DNA of 64,000 nucleotides. Origin: Stomorhina lunata (Eukaryota > Arthropoda > Insecta > Diptera > Rhiniidae). This document shows positions 23,520-34,991 of the stretch, piece after piece. Position numbers and translations under genes: made by a program. Under the pieces are notes generated by a model. It saw only the letters and a list, made by a program, of their open reading frames with translations. It was not told where the DNA came from and did not search any database. The stretch spans positions 117,960,069 to 118,024,068 of the forward strand of contig OW121741.1 of NCBI GenBank assembly GCA_933228675.1, written 5' to 3'. Within the stretch, counting starts at the first letter, position 1, and the number at the start of each line of letters is the position of its first letter.

Positions 23520-24480
23520 CTTATAATGCTTTATAATATATAATAACTGCAGTATTGTGCGTTATAATACATTATAATCGCTTTATGATGCGTTATAATA
23601 CATTATAAATGTTTTATAATGCGTTATAATACATTATAATTGCATTATAATGCTTTATAATGCATCATTACTCACTGTAATGTCTTAAAATACATTATAA
23701 TTGCATAATAATGCTTTAAAATACTTCATTATTACAGTATAATGAGTTATAATACATAATTATCGCATTATAATGTTTTATAATACATATTTATAGCATT
23801 ACAATGCGTTTAATTACACTATAATGCATTATAAATATAATTATAACCATAATAAAGCATTGTAATACGTTATAATCTCATTATAATGCTTTACTATTAC
23901 ATTATAATGTTTTATAAAACATTATAATCGCATAACAATGCGTTATAATACAATATAATGCACTACAGTACTGAACTATAGCCATAATAATGCATTATAA
24001 TTGCGTTATAATGCATTATAATGCATTATATTTGCATTATAATGCATTATAATTGCATTATAATGTGGTATAATCTCATTTTTATTCCTTGTTATACATT
24101 ATAATTGCATTATATTGCTTCTAATAAATTATAATTGCAGTATATTGTGTTATAATACATAATATTCTCATTAAAATACGTTATAATACATTGTAATTGC
24201 ATTATATAGCGTTATAATACATTATCATTCCATTATAATCGCATTATTATACATAATTAATCGCATTATAATGCATTATAATTGCATTATTATGGTATAA
24301 TAAATTATAATCACGTTATTCTACCTTATAAAACATTACAATTGCATTCTAGCATATTATAATCATAGTATAATAATTTATAATACATTATAATTGTATT
24401 AAAATAAGTTATAAAACATTTTTCCTGCATTATATTTGCATTATAATGCTGTAATAATGTAATGATTGTTATGCGGTCAT

Positions 24481-25919
24481 AGCAATTGAATTATGTACAT
24501 AAGAGGCCTTACAATATCCTATAAACTTAAGATATAGAAATAAAAATTTCGATTGGCAATTGTGGTTTCCCTTCCTATAACAGCATTATCTATAATAATA
24601 GTTTTATTATTCATAACAATTTCCATTTATTCATAACCAAATTTTTTCAAATCAGTACCTTAATTCCATTTATTCGTATATCTATCATTAATATTCTACA
24701 AATTAAACCTACAAATACATATAAATTTTTAAATTTTCTAATATTCATTGTTGTTGCAACAGCAACAACAACAACTTTAACATAATGCACAAAAACACAT
24801 TATTAGAAAATTTTATATTTTTTTTGCCAGTTTTTGCTAAATTAGAAAAATTGGACAAAAAAAAACTAACCCAAACTAAAAATTCTAACGCAGTCGCACT
24901 TTTAGTTTAGAATTTTATAAATTCGTTTAATAAATTTGTTGCAGTTGTTGTTGCTAATGTTTTTGTTGTTGTTGGATGCACATTACTAATAACAAACATA
25001 TAAAAGACTAGAATTATTATATAAAATGTTATAATAAAAACAACAAATATTGAAAGTTTACAAAACAAAAAATAACACCCCCCTCCCCCCTAAATACAAC
25101 AAATAACTAAAAACTATAGAGAAATAACTGCCTAAAAACTAATAAAATTCAAATTAACAAAAATATCGGCAGTGGAAGTAAAATTAGAAATATAACTGAC
25201 AAAACGACAGACCTATGGAAAAAAGGACAGACAGACCCACAGACAAATGAAAAGACGGACGGATAGACAGACAAACGGACTCAGGGAAAGGTAGTTTTAT
25301 ATAGAATTTAAGCAAAAAATTAAACAAATGTTCAATTCAATAAATGACATTAGTAACTAAGTTTTTGTGTATAAGTTTTTCTATTGTAAAAATGTCTAAA
25401 TGTTTAGTTGTTAAATAAGAGTAATTTGTAGGGAAAGAGTAGAAAATTCTATTAATTTTTAAATAAACACCAACACCCATCAACATCATCGTCATCATCA
25501 TCATTATCATCATTATCGTCGTCATGAACCAACAAATAACAGAACAAAATATTTAATAATGCATTTTTGCCAAACACCAACAAATATTTACTTGATATTC
25601 ATTCCTCCATGTAGTGCTTTTGCATGTGGTGATGAACCAACTTTTGTCTGAGGAGCGAGAACAAGGCCCGTTTTTAACCCCTAACACATTCATCAGAGAG
25701 AAAAGTGAATTTGAACAAAAGCCCAAAAAATAAAATGTTTTTTTTTTAAGAAAATGAGCAAGAGGATTTGGTTGTTGTTGTTTTTGTTCCTGTGAAGTAG
25801 GGACATTTATCACAGCTAAACTAAACTCTTAACTAAATGACGACTGACTAACTCTAATCAGAAGAGTTGCCAGAAGGAATGTTGGTACCAAAGTGCCTAT
25901 GATTTTAAACCGAGGTTAA
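24481..25919. other. AT-rich DNA with microsatellites
   Basis: Unique-looking AT-rich sequence between satellite blocks 1 and 2. It includes (CAA)n/(GTT)n near 24745-24775 and 24945-24975, a GACA/GACG-rich stretch at 25199-25282, and CAT/CGT repeats at 25484-25525. Reading frames are short and unconvincing. Confidence 0.55.
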
Positions 25920-28900
25920 TCTGCGTTATAATACATTATATTATAACCTCATTATGATAAATTATAACACATTATAATCGGAATATAATACGTTATAAAT
26001 CATTATAATCGCATCAAAATGTTTTATGTATTATAATAGCTTTAAAATGCGTTATAATACATTTCAACTGCATTACAATGCTTTATACTACATTATAACG
26101 GCATTATAATACATTCTACTAGCATAAAAATGCCTTAAAACACATTTTAATCTCATTATAATGCGATATGATACATTATAATTGTATTATAATATGTTTT
26201 AATACATTACGGCCGCTTTATAATGCGTTATAATACATTTTAATCGCATTGTAATGAGCTAAAATACATTACAATTGCATTATGATGCGTTATACTTCAC
26301 AATAATCACATAACAATGCGTTATAATACATTATAACCTTACTATAATACGTTATAATACATTATAATTACATTATAATGCGCTATAATACATCATAATC
26401 GCATTATAATGCACTATAATATATTATATTCGCATTATATTGCGCTACATACAATATAACCTCATTATAATGAGTTATAACACATTACATACTTTATAAT
26501 AGAATTATCATGCATTTAAACACATTTTAATCTCATTATAATTGCATTATAATGCGTTGTAATACATTATACCCGCATTATAATGCGTTATAATACATTA
26601 TAATCCCTTTTTAAAATAGAATTATCATGCGTTATAACAGATTTTAAACACATTATAATGCGCTGTAATACATCATAATCGCATTATAATGCACTATAAT
26701 ATATTATATTCGCATTATAATGCGCTGTAATACATTATTACCGCTTTATAATACTTTACAATAGAATAGTCATGCGTTATAACATATTTTAATCTCATTA
26801 TAAATGCATTGTAATGTATTTTAATATATTATAACCGCATTATAATGCATTATAATACATTATAACCGCTTTATAATACTTTGTAATAGAATTATCATGC
26901 GTTATAACACATTTTAATCTCATTTTAATGCGTTGTAATACATTATAACCGCATTTCAATGCTTTATAATACTTTATAACCGCATTATAATACATCATAA
27001 TTGCATTATAATGTGTTTTAATATATTATAACCGCATTATAATGCATTAATAATGTATTTAATCTTATTATAATGCGTTGTTAAATATTATCATTGCATT
27101 TAATATATTATAACCACATTATAATGCGTTATAATACATTATAACTTATTATAATACTTTATAATACATTAATATCGCATTATCAATGCGTTATAACATA
27201 TTTTAATCTCATTATAATTGCATTATACAGTGTTTTAATATATTATAACTGCATTATAATGCTTTATAATACATTATAACCGCTTTATATTACTTTATAA
27301 TAGAATTATCATGCGTTATAACACATTTTAATCTTATTATAATGCATTGTAATACATTATAATTGCATTATAATGTGTTTTAACATATTATAACCGCATT
27401 ATAATGCCTTATCATACATTATAACTTATTATAATACTTTTTAATACATTAAAATCGCATTATCAATTATTAATATCATTATAATGCGTTATAATACATT
27501 GTAGCTGAATAACAATGCTTTATAATACTTTATTACCTCATTATAATACATTATAATTGCATTATAATGAGTTTTAATACATTATAATCGGATTATAATG
27601 CGTTATAATACATTATAACTCATTATATTACTTTATAATACATTAAAATAGCATTTTCAATGCGTTATAACATATTTTAATCTCATTTTAATGCATTATA
27701 ATACATTATAACCGCTTTATAATACTTTATAATAGAATTATCTTGCATTATAACATATTTTAATCTCATTAAAATTGCATTATTAAGTGTTTTAATATAT
27801 TATAACTGTATTATCATGCGTTATAATATATTATAACCACTTTATACTACTTTATAATAGAATTATCATGCGTTATAACACATTTTAATCTCATTATAAA
27901 GCATTGTAATACATTATAATTGAATTATTATTTGTTTTAATATATTATAACCGCATTATAATGCGTTATAATATATTATAACTGATTATAATACTTTATA
28001 ATACATTAAAATCGCATTATCAATGCGTTATAGCACATTTTAGTCTCATCATAATGTGTTATAATACATTGTAACCGCATTACAATGCTTCATAAAACAT
28101 TATAACCGCATTATTATACGTTATAACCGCATGATAATACATTATAACCGCATTATAATACTTTATAATACATTATAATCGCATTGTCAGTGCGTTATAA
28201 CACATTTTTGTCTCATTATAATGCGTTATAATACATTTCAACCGCATTAAAATGCTTTATAATACATTATAACATTATATACATTATTATAATATTATTA
28301 TAACATTATATACATTATTATAATTATATAATAGAATTATCTTGCATTATAACATATTTTAATCTCATTAAAATTGCATTATTAAGTGTTTTAATATATT
28401 ATAACTGTATTATCATGCGTTATAATATATTATAACCACTTTATACTACTTTATAATAGAATTATCATGCGTTATAACACATTTTAATCTCATTATAAAG
28501 CATTGAAATACATTATAATTGAATTATTATTTGTTTTAATATATTATAACCGCATTATAATGCGTTATAATATATTATAACTGATTATAATACTTTATAA
28601 TACATTAAAATCGCATTATCAATGCGTTATAGCACATTTTAGTCTCATCATAATGTGTTATATTACATTGTAACCGCATTACAATGCTTCATAAAACATT
28701 ATAACCGCATTATTATACGTTATAACCGCATGATAATACATTATAACCGCATTATAATACTTTATAATACATTATAATCGCATTGTCAGTGCGTTATAAC
28801 ACATTTTTGTCTCATTATAATGCGTTATAATACATTGCAACCGCATTAAAATGCTTTATAATACATTATAACCGCATTATAAAACTTTATAATACATTAT

Positions 28901-29315
28901 AATGCGTTATATTACTTTATAACTACATTATAATCGCATATAATACATTACAATCGTATTATAATACAATATAAACGGATTATAATGCGTTATAATACAT
29001 TATAACCGCATTATAATGCGTTCCAATACATTATAACCACATTATAATGCGTAATAATGCATTAAAATCTCATTTTAATACATTATAATACATTATAATG
29101 CTTTATAAAAAGTTATAATCTCATTATAGTGCGTTATAATAAATAATAATTACAATGATTCATAACACATTATAATCTCATTATAATTCGATTACAATAT
29201 ATTATAATTTTAATGAGTTATAATACCTTTTAATACTTATGTTATAATAAAGGGTTGTTGTGCATTATAATTGCTTTATACTGAGTTTTGATAGATTATA
29301 ACCGCTTTATAATAC
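25920..29315. repeat. ATTATAAT satellite, block 2
   Basis: The longest block, about 3.4 kb. The unit is about 31 bp and made of three subunits, e.g. CATTATAATG, CGTTATAATA, CATTATAACCG. Longer-period structure is visible: 27731-28270 is repeated at 28330-28869 with no indels and only a few substitutions. The right edge is closed by the SINE at 29330-29638. Confidence 0.85.
27731..28869. repeat. Recent 540-bp tandem duplication in the satellite
   Basis: The segment 27731-28270 matches 28330-28869 at a constant offset of 599 bp. The few differences I saw are near 28499 (TGTAAT against TGAAAT), near 28662 (ATAATAC against ATATTAC) and at CATTTCAACC against CATTGCAACC. The intervening 28271-28329 is a separate TATACATTATTATAATATTA patch. 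High identity shows a recent event compared with the decayed 31-bp units. Confidence 0.85.
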
Positions 29316-29329
29316 ATATAAACGAATTG

Positions 29330-29638
29330 CACATACGTACGTAATTACCACGACATTTAAATTGGAACAAAAGGTACTTCTTTCAGGCAATGAATTGCAT
29401 CCGATTCAATTTTTGAGACTCATTGAAAGGGACCTACGTTTTAACTCCGGCTGCTAACAAATAATGCATTAGTTAGAGAAGTTTTACATAGCCTAATACT
29501 TAATAACGAGTGGCTAGCTGAGTTATGAGGTAAACCGCTTTTTCAAATATGATTTGTTCAAGTGGGTCTAGCCGTGAATTAAACTTGGGACCTCTGGTAT
29601 GCTAGTCGAATAGCTAACCAGCTATACCATGGCTGTTC
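29330..29638 (-). mobile_element. tRNA-derived SINE, copy 2 (309 bp)
   Basis: Perfect 12-base target duplications, ATAAACGAATTG at 29318-29329 and 29639-29650, bracket a copy of the 6954-7261 element in reverse. On the minus strand the head reads GCCATGGTATAGCTGGTTAG, an A-box-like start, and CCCAAGTTTAATTCACGG, a B-box-like region, in tRNA-like spacing. The body matches copy 1 throughout, apart from an ~11-base insertion near 29388. It is inserted at the edge of the ATTATAAT satellite. Together the two copies define a SINE family of about 308 bp. Confidence 0.8.
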
Positions 29639-29650
29639 ATAAACGAATTG

Positions 29651-30689
29651 TATTTTCGAATAAGATATATAGATATATATAGCAATAACGTATTTTATAC
29701 TACATTATATTATGATATATCATTATAGCAGTTATAATTATCTTCTAAACCTCAAGCCCCTCTTTCCACAACGAAAACAAATGTCACCCGTTAAAACCTA
29801 TAATCTTCATCATCTGGCTACATTAATAAACAACCTCCCTCGCGTATTTTCTGGCTCTCCTAAAATCAAGCTCTTCCTCTCTTACTCTTCATTACTAACA
29901 TCATCATCACTGAAAGCACAGTTATATCGACATAGATGTAGTCATCATCATCATGATTTCTTCTCATTTTAGCTCTTACTTTACCCCAAAGTCTCGCATT
30001 AAATGAGGGGTTATGATTTACACAAACAATTCAATAATAATACAAAAAAAAAAGAAAAACACAACAACAAATTATTTAAACAAAAACAAAAGAAATAATA
30101 ATATTCTATGATTTTTAGGGGTCGTAGGTAGGGGTCATTTTGTAATAGTATGAAAGACCCTGATTCAATTCAATGGGTGTTTTATTTGTTTTTTTTTTTT
30201 TGTTGTTGTGTGATTAAGGCAGAGGAAAATGCATTTGAGACTGGAGAGGAGACAAAGACTGAGAGCTTTAATATTAATTTGGCGCGGCTTTTTATTAGTT
30301 TTTTTTTTGCTACATCTTTATTATCTCAAACATGATGATGATGATGATATTTATTATTACTAGAGATAATGATAATAATGTCTAGGTTATGTAGTTGTGA
30401 CTTTATTATTTGTAATTACGTTTAACTTAACAGATAATGAGATTCATGTGTGGATTTGTAAGTATGTAAGTGTTTGAGGAAAGTAATCATTATTATTATT
30501 GCATTGCAGTCATTCGTATAATATTGCAATTTGCCAAAAAAAAAGATATGTATGTGTGTAATAATAAGAATGCGAGAAAAACTTTTGAGCTTAAGGGTTA
30601 CATTAAACAGCTCTACCCTTTGGCGATATAAGTGTGGTCTACTTGAAAGAATTTAAGGAAGAAATACTTCTTAAGAAACTTTGCACATA
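29651..30689. other. AT-rich DNA, nothing recognised
   Basis: Non-coding sequence between satellite blocks, with (ATG)n near 30332-30350 and short A/T runs. Reading frames 29712-29972 and 30150-30335 resemble no known protein. Confidence 0.5.
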
Positions 30690-31560
30690 ATTATATAATA
30701 ATGCAATTGTAATGCGTTATAATACATTAAAATAGCATTAAAATACATTTTAATCGCATTATAATGGATAAATATACATTATAATCGAATTGTAATGCGC
30801 CAAAATACATTGTAATTGCATTATAATACGTTATGTTACATACGAATATTATTAAAAAAAAAACATTATAACCTCATGATATTGCGTTATAATAAATTAA
30901 AAACACATTATAATGCTTTTAAATACAGTGTAAGGCGTTATAATACATTTTAAACGCATAATAATGCGTTATTATATCTTACCATCGCATTATAATGCGT
31001 TAAAATATGTATAAAAGATTTGCATTATAATTAAATTACGTAATAATCATATTAAAATGCGTTATATGTTGTTATAATACATTTTAATTGCATTATAAAG
31101 CGTTACTATACGTTAGAGTCGAATTACAATGAGTTAAAATATATCATAATAGCATTATAATGCGTTATAATACATTATAGTGGTTTTATATTGCTTTACA
31201 ATATATTTCAATCTTATTGTAATGCGTTATAAAACATTATAATCATATTATAACCGCATTGTAATATAACGCATTACAATGCGGTTACATAAGAATATTT
31301 TTATAATATTATAACCGTATTATAATTCGTTATAATATATTATAAACGCATCACAATGCGTAATAATACGTATAAATCGCATTATAAAGCGTTACTATGC
31401 ATTACAGTCGCATTATAATAGATTAAAATACATTATAATTGTATTATAAATCGAATGCACTGCAATACGTTAGGACACTTTATAATCGCATTATAATGCG
31501 TTATATTACATATATTATAACTTGTATTTCACTAAAATCGCATTGCATTACATTTGTAAT
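30690..31560. repeat. ATTATAAT satellite, block 3
   Basis: A third, more decayed block of the CATTATAATGCGTTATAATA satellite, separated from block 2 by about 1.4 kb of other sequence including the SINE. It may once have been continuous with block 2. Confidence 0.75.
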
Positions 31561-31814
31561 GCAGTGCTTATTTGGGTTAAAGGATTAAGAAATTTCTAAG
31601 TTTGTGTAATACTAGTTTGATCTTACGATCCGCACGAATGTGTAGTATATAAACGCTTCTGACTAACTACGGGTTATTATGAAATATCGATCCGGATTAA
31701 TTATGGGGTCTCAGCTACCAAAAATATATTTTGAAATAATGATGCGATTGGCTATCTATGTACAAATTAACCAACGAGATAAATGCTTCAGCTCTCGTCT
31801 GGCTAACTATACAA

Positions 31815-32283
31815 AATTTTTTTTATCAAAAATTTTTCTTAAAAAAAAAATTTTATTAAAAATTTTTTATAGAAAATCTTTTTATCAAAAATTTTTCTAT
31901 GGAAAATTGCTTTAACAAAAATGTTTTCATGAAAAATTTTTTATTAACAATTTTTCTATAAAACATTTTTTTTATCAAAAATTTTTGTATAGAAAACTTT
32001 TTATCAAAAATCTTTTATAGAAAATTTTTCTATAGGAAATTTTTTATCCAAAATGTTTCTATAAAAAATTTTTCTATAGAAAATCATTATATCAAAAATT
32101 TTTCTATAGAAATTAATTTTTAAAAAAAAATTTTTTTATCAAAAATTTTTCGATAGAAACTTTTTCTAATTTTCTATTAAACATTTTTCTATTAAGAATT
32201 TTTTTTTATCAAAAATTTTTCTATAGAAAACTTTTTTATCAAAAATTTTTCTATAGTAAATTGTCTTTATCAAAAATGTTTCT
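31815..32283. repeat. TTTTCTATAGAAAA array, left part (~30-bp unit)
   Basis: Tandem units of about 30 bp contain TTTTTATCAAAAA and the palindrome TTTTCTATAGAAAA. The left edge is degenerate. The array is interrupted at 32284 by the hammerhead-bearing unit and resumes at 32855. Lys/Phe/Ile frames on either strand are by-products of the repeat. Confidence 0.85.
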
Positions 32284-32854
32284 GGTTTCTCCGCAAACAT
32301 TTTTTGGCTTTTTATCAATAAATTGGTCTGTTACATTAATAAATAAATGTAACAGATTTGGGATCAAATGCAAATACACTTCTTTTTGAATAATATTTAC
32401 ATCCCGATTAATTTGTTATTTTTTGATAAAACTGCATGCATTCAGCTTATTTTTTAAAATAAACTTGTTTATTTTAAAACATCTTACCCCCCCCTTCTTC
32501 ACAGCATTCTGCATATAGTAGCCGACGGCTACAGCAAGAATGTGGGAAGTGAAGGTAGATGAAAACTGAAAAATGTTTGTTTTTGTTCAGTCGATAATCT
32601 ACGCTTTTACTTTTGGTTTATGAACATAATTCTTAATAGTTATGTTTGTAAATTTAGTAATAATGCGAGGTTTTCGATCTGTCTAAATTGGGGATAATCC
32701 TCCTGAAGAGATGGCTTAACCAACCATCGAAACGCGTCGAGGAATTTGGTTTCTCCGCAAACATTTTTTGGCTTTTTATCAATAAATTGGTCTGTTACAT
32801 TAATAAATAAATGTAACAGATTTGGGATCAAATGCAAATACACTTCTTTTTGAA
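32284..32854 (+). mobile_element. Penelope/retrozyme-like unit with direct repeats
   Basis: A 107-bp sequence at 32284-32390 is repeated, identically as far as I can compare, at 32748-32854. The segment is thus one 464-bp unit plus 107 bp of a second. Just before the second copy lies a hammerhead-ribozyme fold (32698-32743). Related sequence occurs at 49560-49700 and 59110-59225. Long-terminal-like direct repeats with hammerheads are known from Penelope-like elements and from animal retrozymes. No reverse transcriptase frame is present, so this is non-autonomous or a fragment. It sits cleanly inside the 30-bp array. Confidence 0.65.
32698..32743 (+). ncRNA. Candidate type I hammerhead ribozyme
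   Basis: All conserved core positions are visible: CTGAAGA (32703-32709, fitting CUGANGA), GAAA (32729-32732) and GTC (32736-32738). Stem I is TCCTC (32698-32702) with GAGGA (32739-32743). Stem II is GATGG (32710-32714) with CCATC (32724-32728) across a 9-nt loop. Stem III is minimal, A-C/G-T closed by GC. Very short stem III is typical of Penelope-associated hammerheads, which often act as dimers. Predicted cleavage follows C32738, nine bases before the direct repeat begins. Confidence 0.62.
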
Positions 32855-34607
32855 GAAAATTTTTTTATCAAAAATGTTTCTATAGAAAATTTTGTTATTA
32901 AAAATTTTTCTATAGAATTTTTTTTTTCAAAAAATTTTTTTATCATAAATTTTTCTATAGAAACTTTTTCTATGGAAAATTTTTTTATCAAAAATTTTTC
33001 TATAGAAAACTTTTTTATCAAAAATTTTTCTATAGAAAACTTTTTTATCAAAAATTTTTCTATAGAAATTTTTTTTTATCAAAAATGTTTCTATAGAAAA
33101 TTTTTTTATCAAAAATGTTTCTATAGAAAATTAGTTTATTAAAAATTTTTCTATAGAAAATCATTATATCAAACATTTTTCTATAGAATTTTTTTTTCAA
33201 AAAATTTTTCTATAGAAACTTTTTCTATGGAAAATTTTTTTATCAAAAATGTTTCTATAGAAACCTTTTTATCAAAAATTTTTCTATAGAAAACTTTTTT
33301 ATCAAAAATTTTTCTATAGAAATTTTTTTTTATCAAAAATTTTTCTATAGAAAATTTTTTTTATCAAAAATTTTTCTATAGAAAATTTTTTTTATCAAAA
33401 ATGTTTCTATAGAAAATTTTTTTATTAAAAATGTTTCTATAAAAAATTTTTTTAACAAAAAATTTTCAATAGAAGATTTGAAAATTTTTTAATATAAAAA
33501 TATTTTTTTTTCGAAAATGTTATTTTTTGAAAATTTTTACAGAAAAATCTTTTATAAAAAATTTTTCTATAGAAAATTTTTTTATCCAAAATGTTTCTAT
33601 AAAAAATTTTTTATTAAAAATTTTTCTATAGAAAATCATTATATCAAAAATTTTTCTATAGAAATTAATTTTTTCAAATAATTTTTTTTTTATCAAAAAT
33701 TTTTCTATAGAAACTTTTTCTAATTTTCTATTAAACATTTTTCTATTAAACATTTTTTTTAATAAAAATTTTTCTATAGAAAACTTTTTTATCAAAAATT
33801 TTTCTATAGAAAATTGTTTTTATCAAAAATGTTTCTATAGAAAATTTTTTTATCAAAAATGTTTCTATAGAAAATTTTTTTATCAAAAATGTTTCTATAG
33901 AAAATTTTGTTATTAAAAATTTTTCTACAGAATTTTTTTTTTCAAAAAATTTTTTTATCATAAATTTTTCTATAGAAAACTTTTTTGATCAAAAACTTTT
34001 CTATAGAAATTTTTTTTTATCAAAAATATTTCTATAGAAAATTTTTTTATCAAAAATGTTTCTATCGAAAATTTTTTTATTCAAAATTTTTCTATAGAAA
34101 ATATTTGATAAAAAAGTTTTCTATAGAAAAATTTTTTTTATCAAAAATGTTTCTATAGAAAATTTTTTTATCAAAAATTTTTCTATAGAAAATCATTATA
34201 TCAAAAATTTTTCTATAGAATTTTTTTTCAAAGAAACTTTTTCTATGGAAAATTTTTTTATTAAAAATGTTTCTATAGAAACCTTTTTATCAAAAATTTT
34301 TCGATAGAAATTTTTTTTTTATCAAAAATTTTTCTATAGAAAACTTTTTTATCAAAAATTTTTCTATAGAAATTTTTTTTTATCAAAATTTTTCTATAGA
34401 AAATTTTTTTATCAAAAATGTTTCTATAGAAAATTTTTTTTATTAAAAATTTTTCTATAGAAAATTTTTTTATCAAAAATTTTTCAATAGAAGATTTGAA
34501 AATTTTTGAATATAAAAATATTTTTTTTTTTTTTGAAAATGTTATTTATTAAAAATTTTTACAGAAAAATATTTTTCTATGTATAATTCTTTTCTTCGAC
34601 CTTTTCC
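32855..34607. repeat. TTTTCTATAGAAAA array, main part (~30-bp unit)
   Basis: Continuation of the array at 31815. Units alternate ATCAAAAATTTTTCTATAGA and ATCAAAAATGTTTCTATAGA types and vary by a few bases in A/T run length. Larger segments recur: a stretch near 32040-32240 resembles 33585-33790, and 32870-33200 resembles 33830-34200, which suggests unequal exchange over long distances. Confidence 0.88.
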
Positions 34608-34688
34608 TTTTTCTCAAATAAAACTCTTATTACAAGCTCGAGGTCTTTTTTGTTGTTTTTATTTTATTAAATTTATTTTTTAATTTAA

Positions 34689-34735
34689 TAAATAGTCGAT
34701 ATTTCGCTATCCTTTGGATAGCATCATCAGGATTT
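34689..34735 (-). ncRNA. Hammerhead-like motif in the left palindrome arm
   Basis: Exact reverse-complement counterpart of the motif at 34864-34910, with CTGATGA on the minus strand at 34724-34730. It faces left, away from its twin. The same caveats about stems I and III apply. Confidence 0.45.
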
Positions 34736-34863
34736 AAAAAATGAGTGACAATAAAACAAACAATAAACTTATGTCTATTCCTTATTAACTTTAATATTGC
34801 AATATTAAAGTTAATAAGGAATAGACATAAGTTTATTGTTTGTTTTATTGTCACTCATTTTTT

Positions 34864-34910
34864 AAATCCTGATGATGCTATCCAAAGGATAGCGAAATAT
34901 CGACTATTTA
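34864..34910 (+). ncRNA. Hammerhead-like motif in the right palindrome arm
   Basis: CTGATGA at 34869-34875 is followed by a strong stem II, GCTATCC (34877-34883) AAA GGATAGC (34887-34893), and GAAA at 34894-34897, then TATC. Stem I is weak and stem III is almost absent, so the motif is probably degenerate or works only as a dimer. A mirror copy lies on the minus strand at about 34689-34735. Confidence 0.45.
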
Positions 34911-34991
34911 TTAAATTAAAAAATAAATTTAATAAAATAAAAACAACAAAAAAGACCTCGAGCTTGTAATAAGAGTTTTATTTGAGAAAAA

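Larger units (their letters stand above)
22441..24480. repeat. ATTATAAT satellite, block 1
   Basis: Degenerate tandem repeats of CATTATAATG, CGTTATAATA and CATTATAATC words. The underlying pattern is about 31 bp (10+10+11), best seen in block 2. Within this block a segment of roughly 600 bp is duplicated: 22500-23130 resembles 23130-23890, including 'TATATCCATTAAGCCTT' and 'AACTGCAGTATTGTGCGTTA'. The second copy has gained the (ATT)n tract and the first a 45-bp retroposed tail. Confidence 0.82.
34608..34991. repeat. Apparently perfect 384-bp palindrome
   Basis: Every position I compared obeys x pairs with 69599 minus x; the centre lies between 34799 and 34800 in AATATTGCAATATT, with no spacer. 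This is why identical 74-residue frames appear on both strands (34630-34854 and 34745-34969); neither is a gene. Each arm contains a hammerhead-like core, CTGATGA plus a GCTATCC/GGATAGC hairpin plus GAAA, pointing away from the centre. The palindrome is embedded in the TTTTCTATAGAAAA array, which resumes briefly on its right. Confidence 0.9.

Noticed and set aside
23192..23536. Leucine-rich 114-residue frame
   Set aside because: It is translation of an (ATT)n microsatellite.
29712..29972. 86-residue frame with a His run near the end
   Set aside because: No recognisable domain. The His run comes from a CAT microsatellite.
32800..34476. Several Lys/Phe/Ile-rich frames on both strands
   Set aside because: They follow the ~30-bp array unit and shift frame with every change in A/T run length.
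34630..34969. Two identical 74-residue reading frames on opposite strands
   Set aside because: They are one sequence read from both arms of the perfect palindrome. There is no family resemblance and the composition follows the AT-rich DNA.
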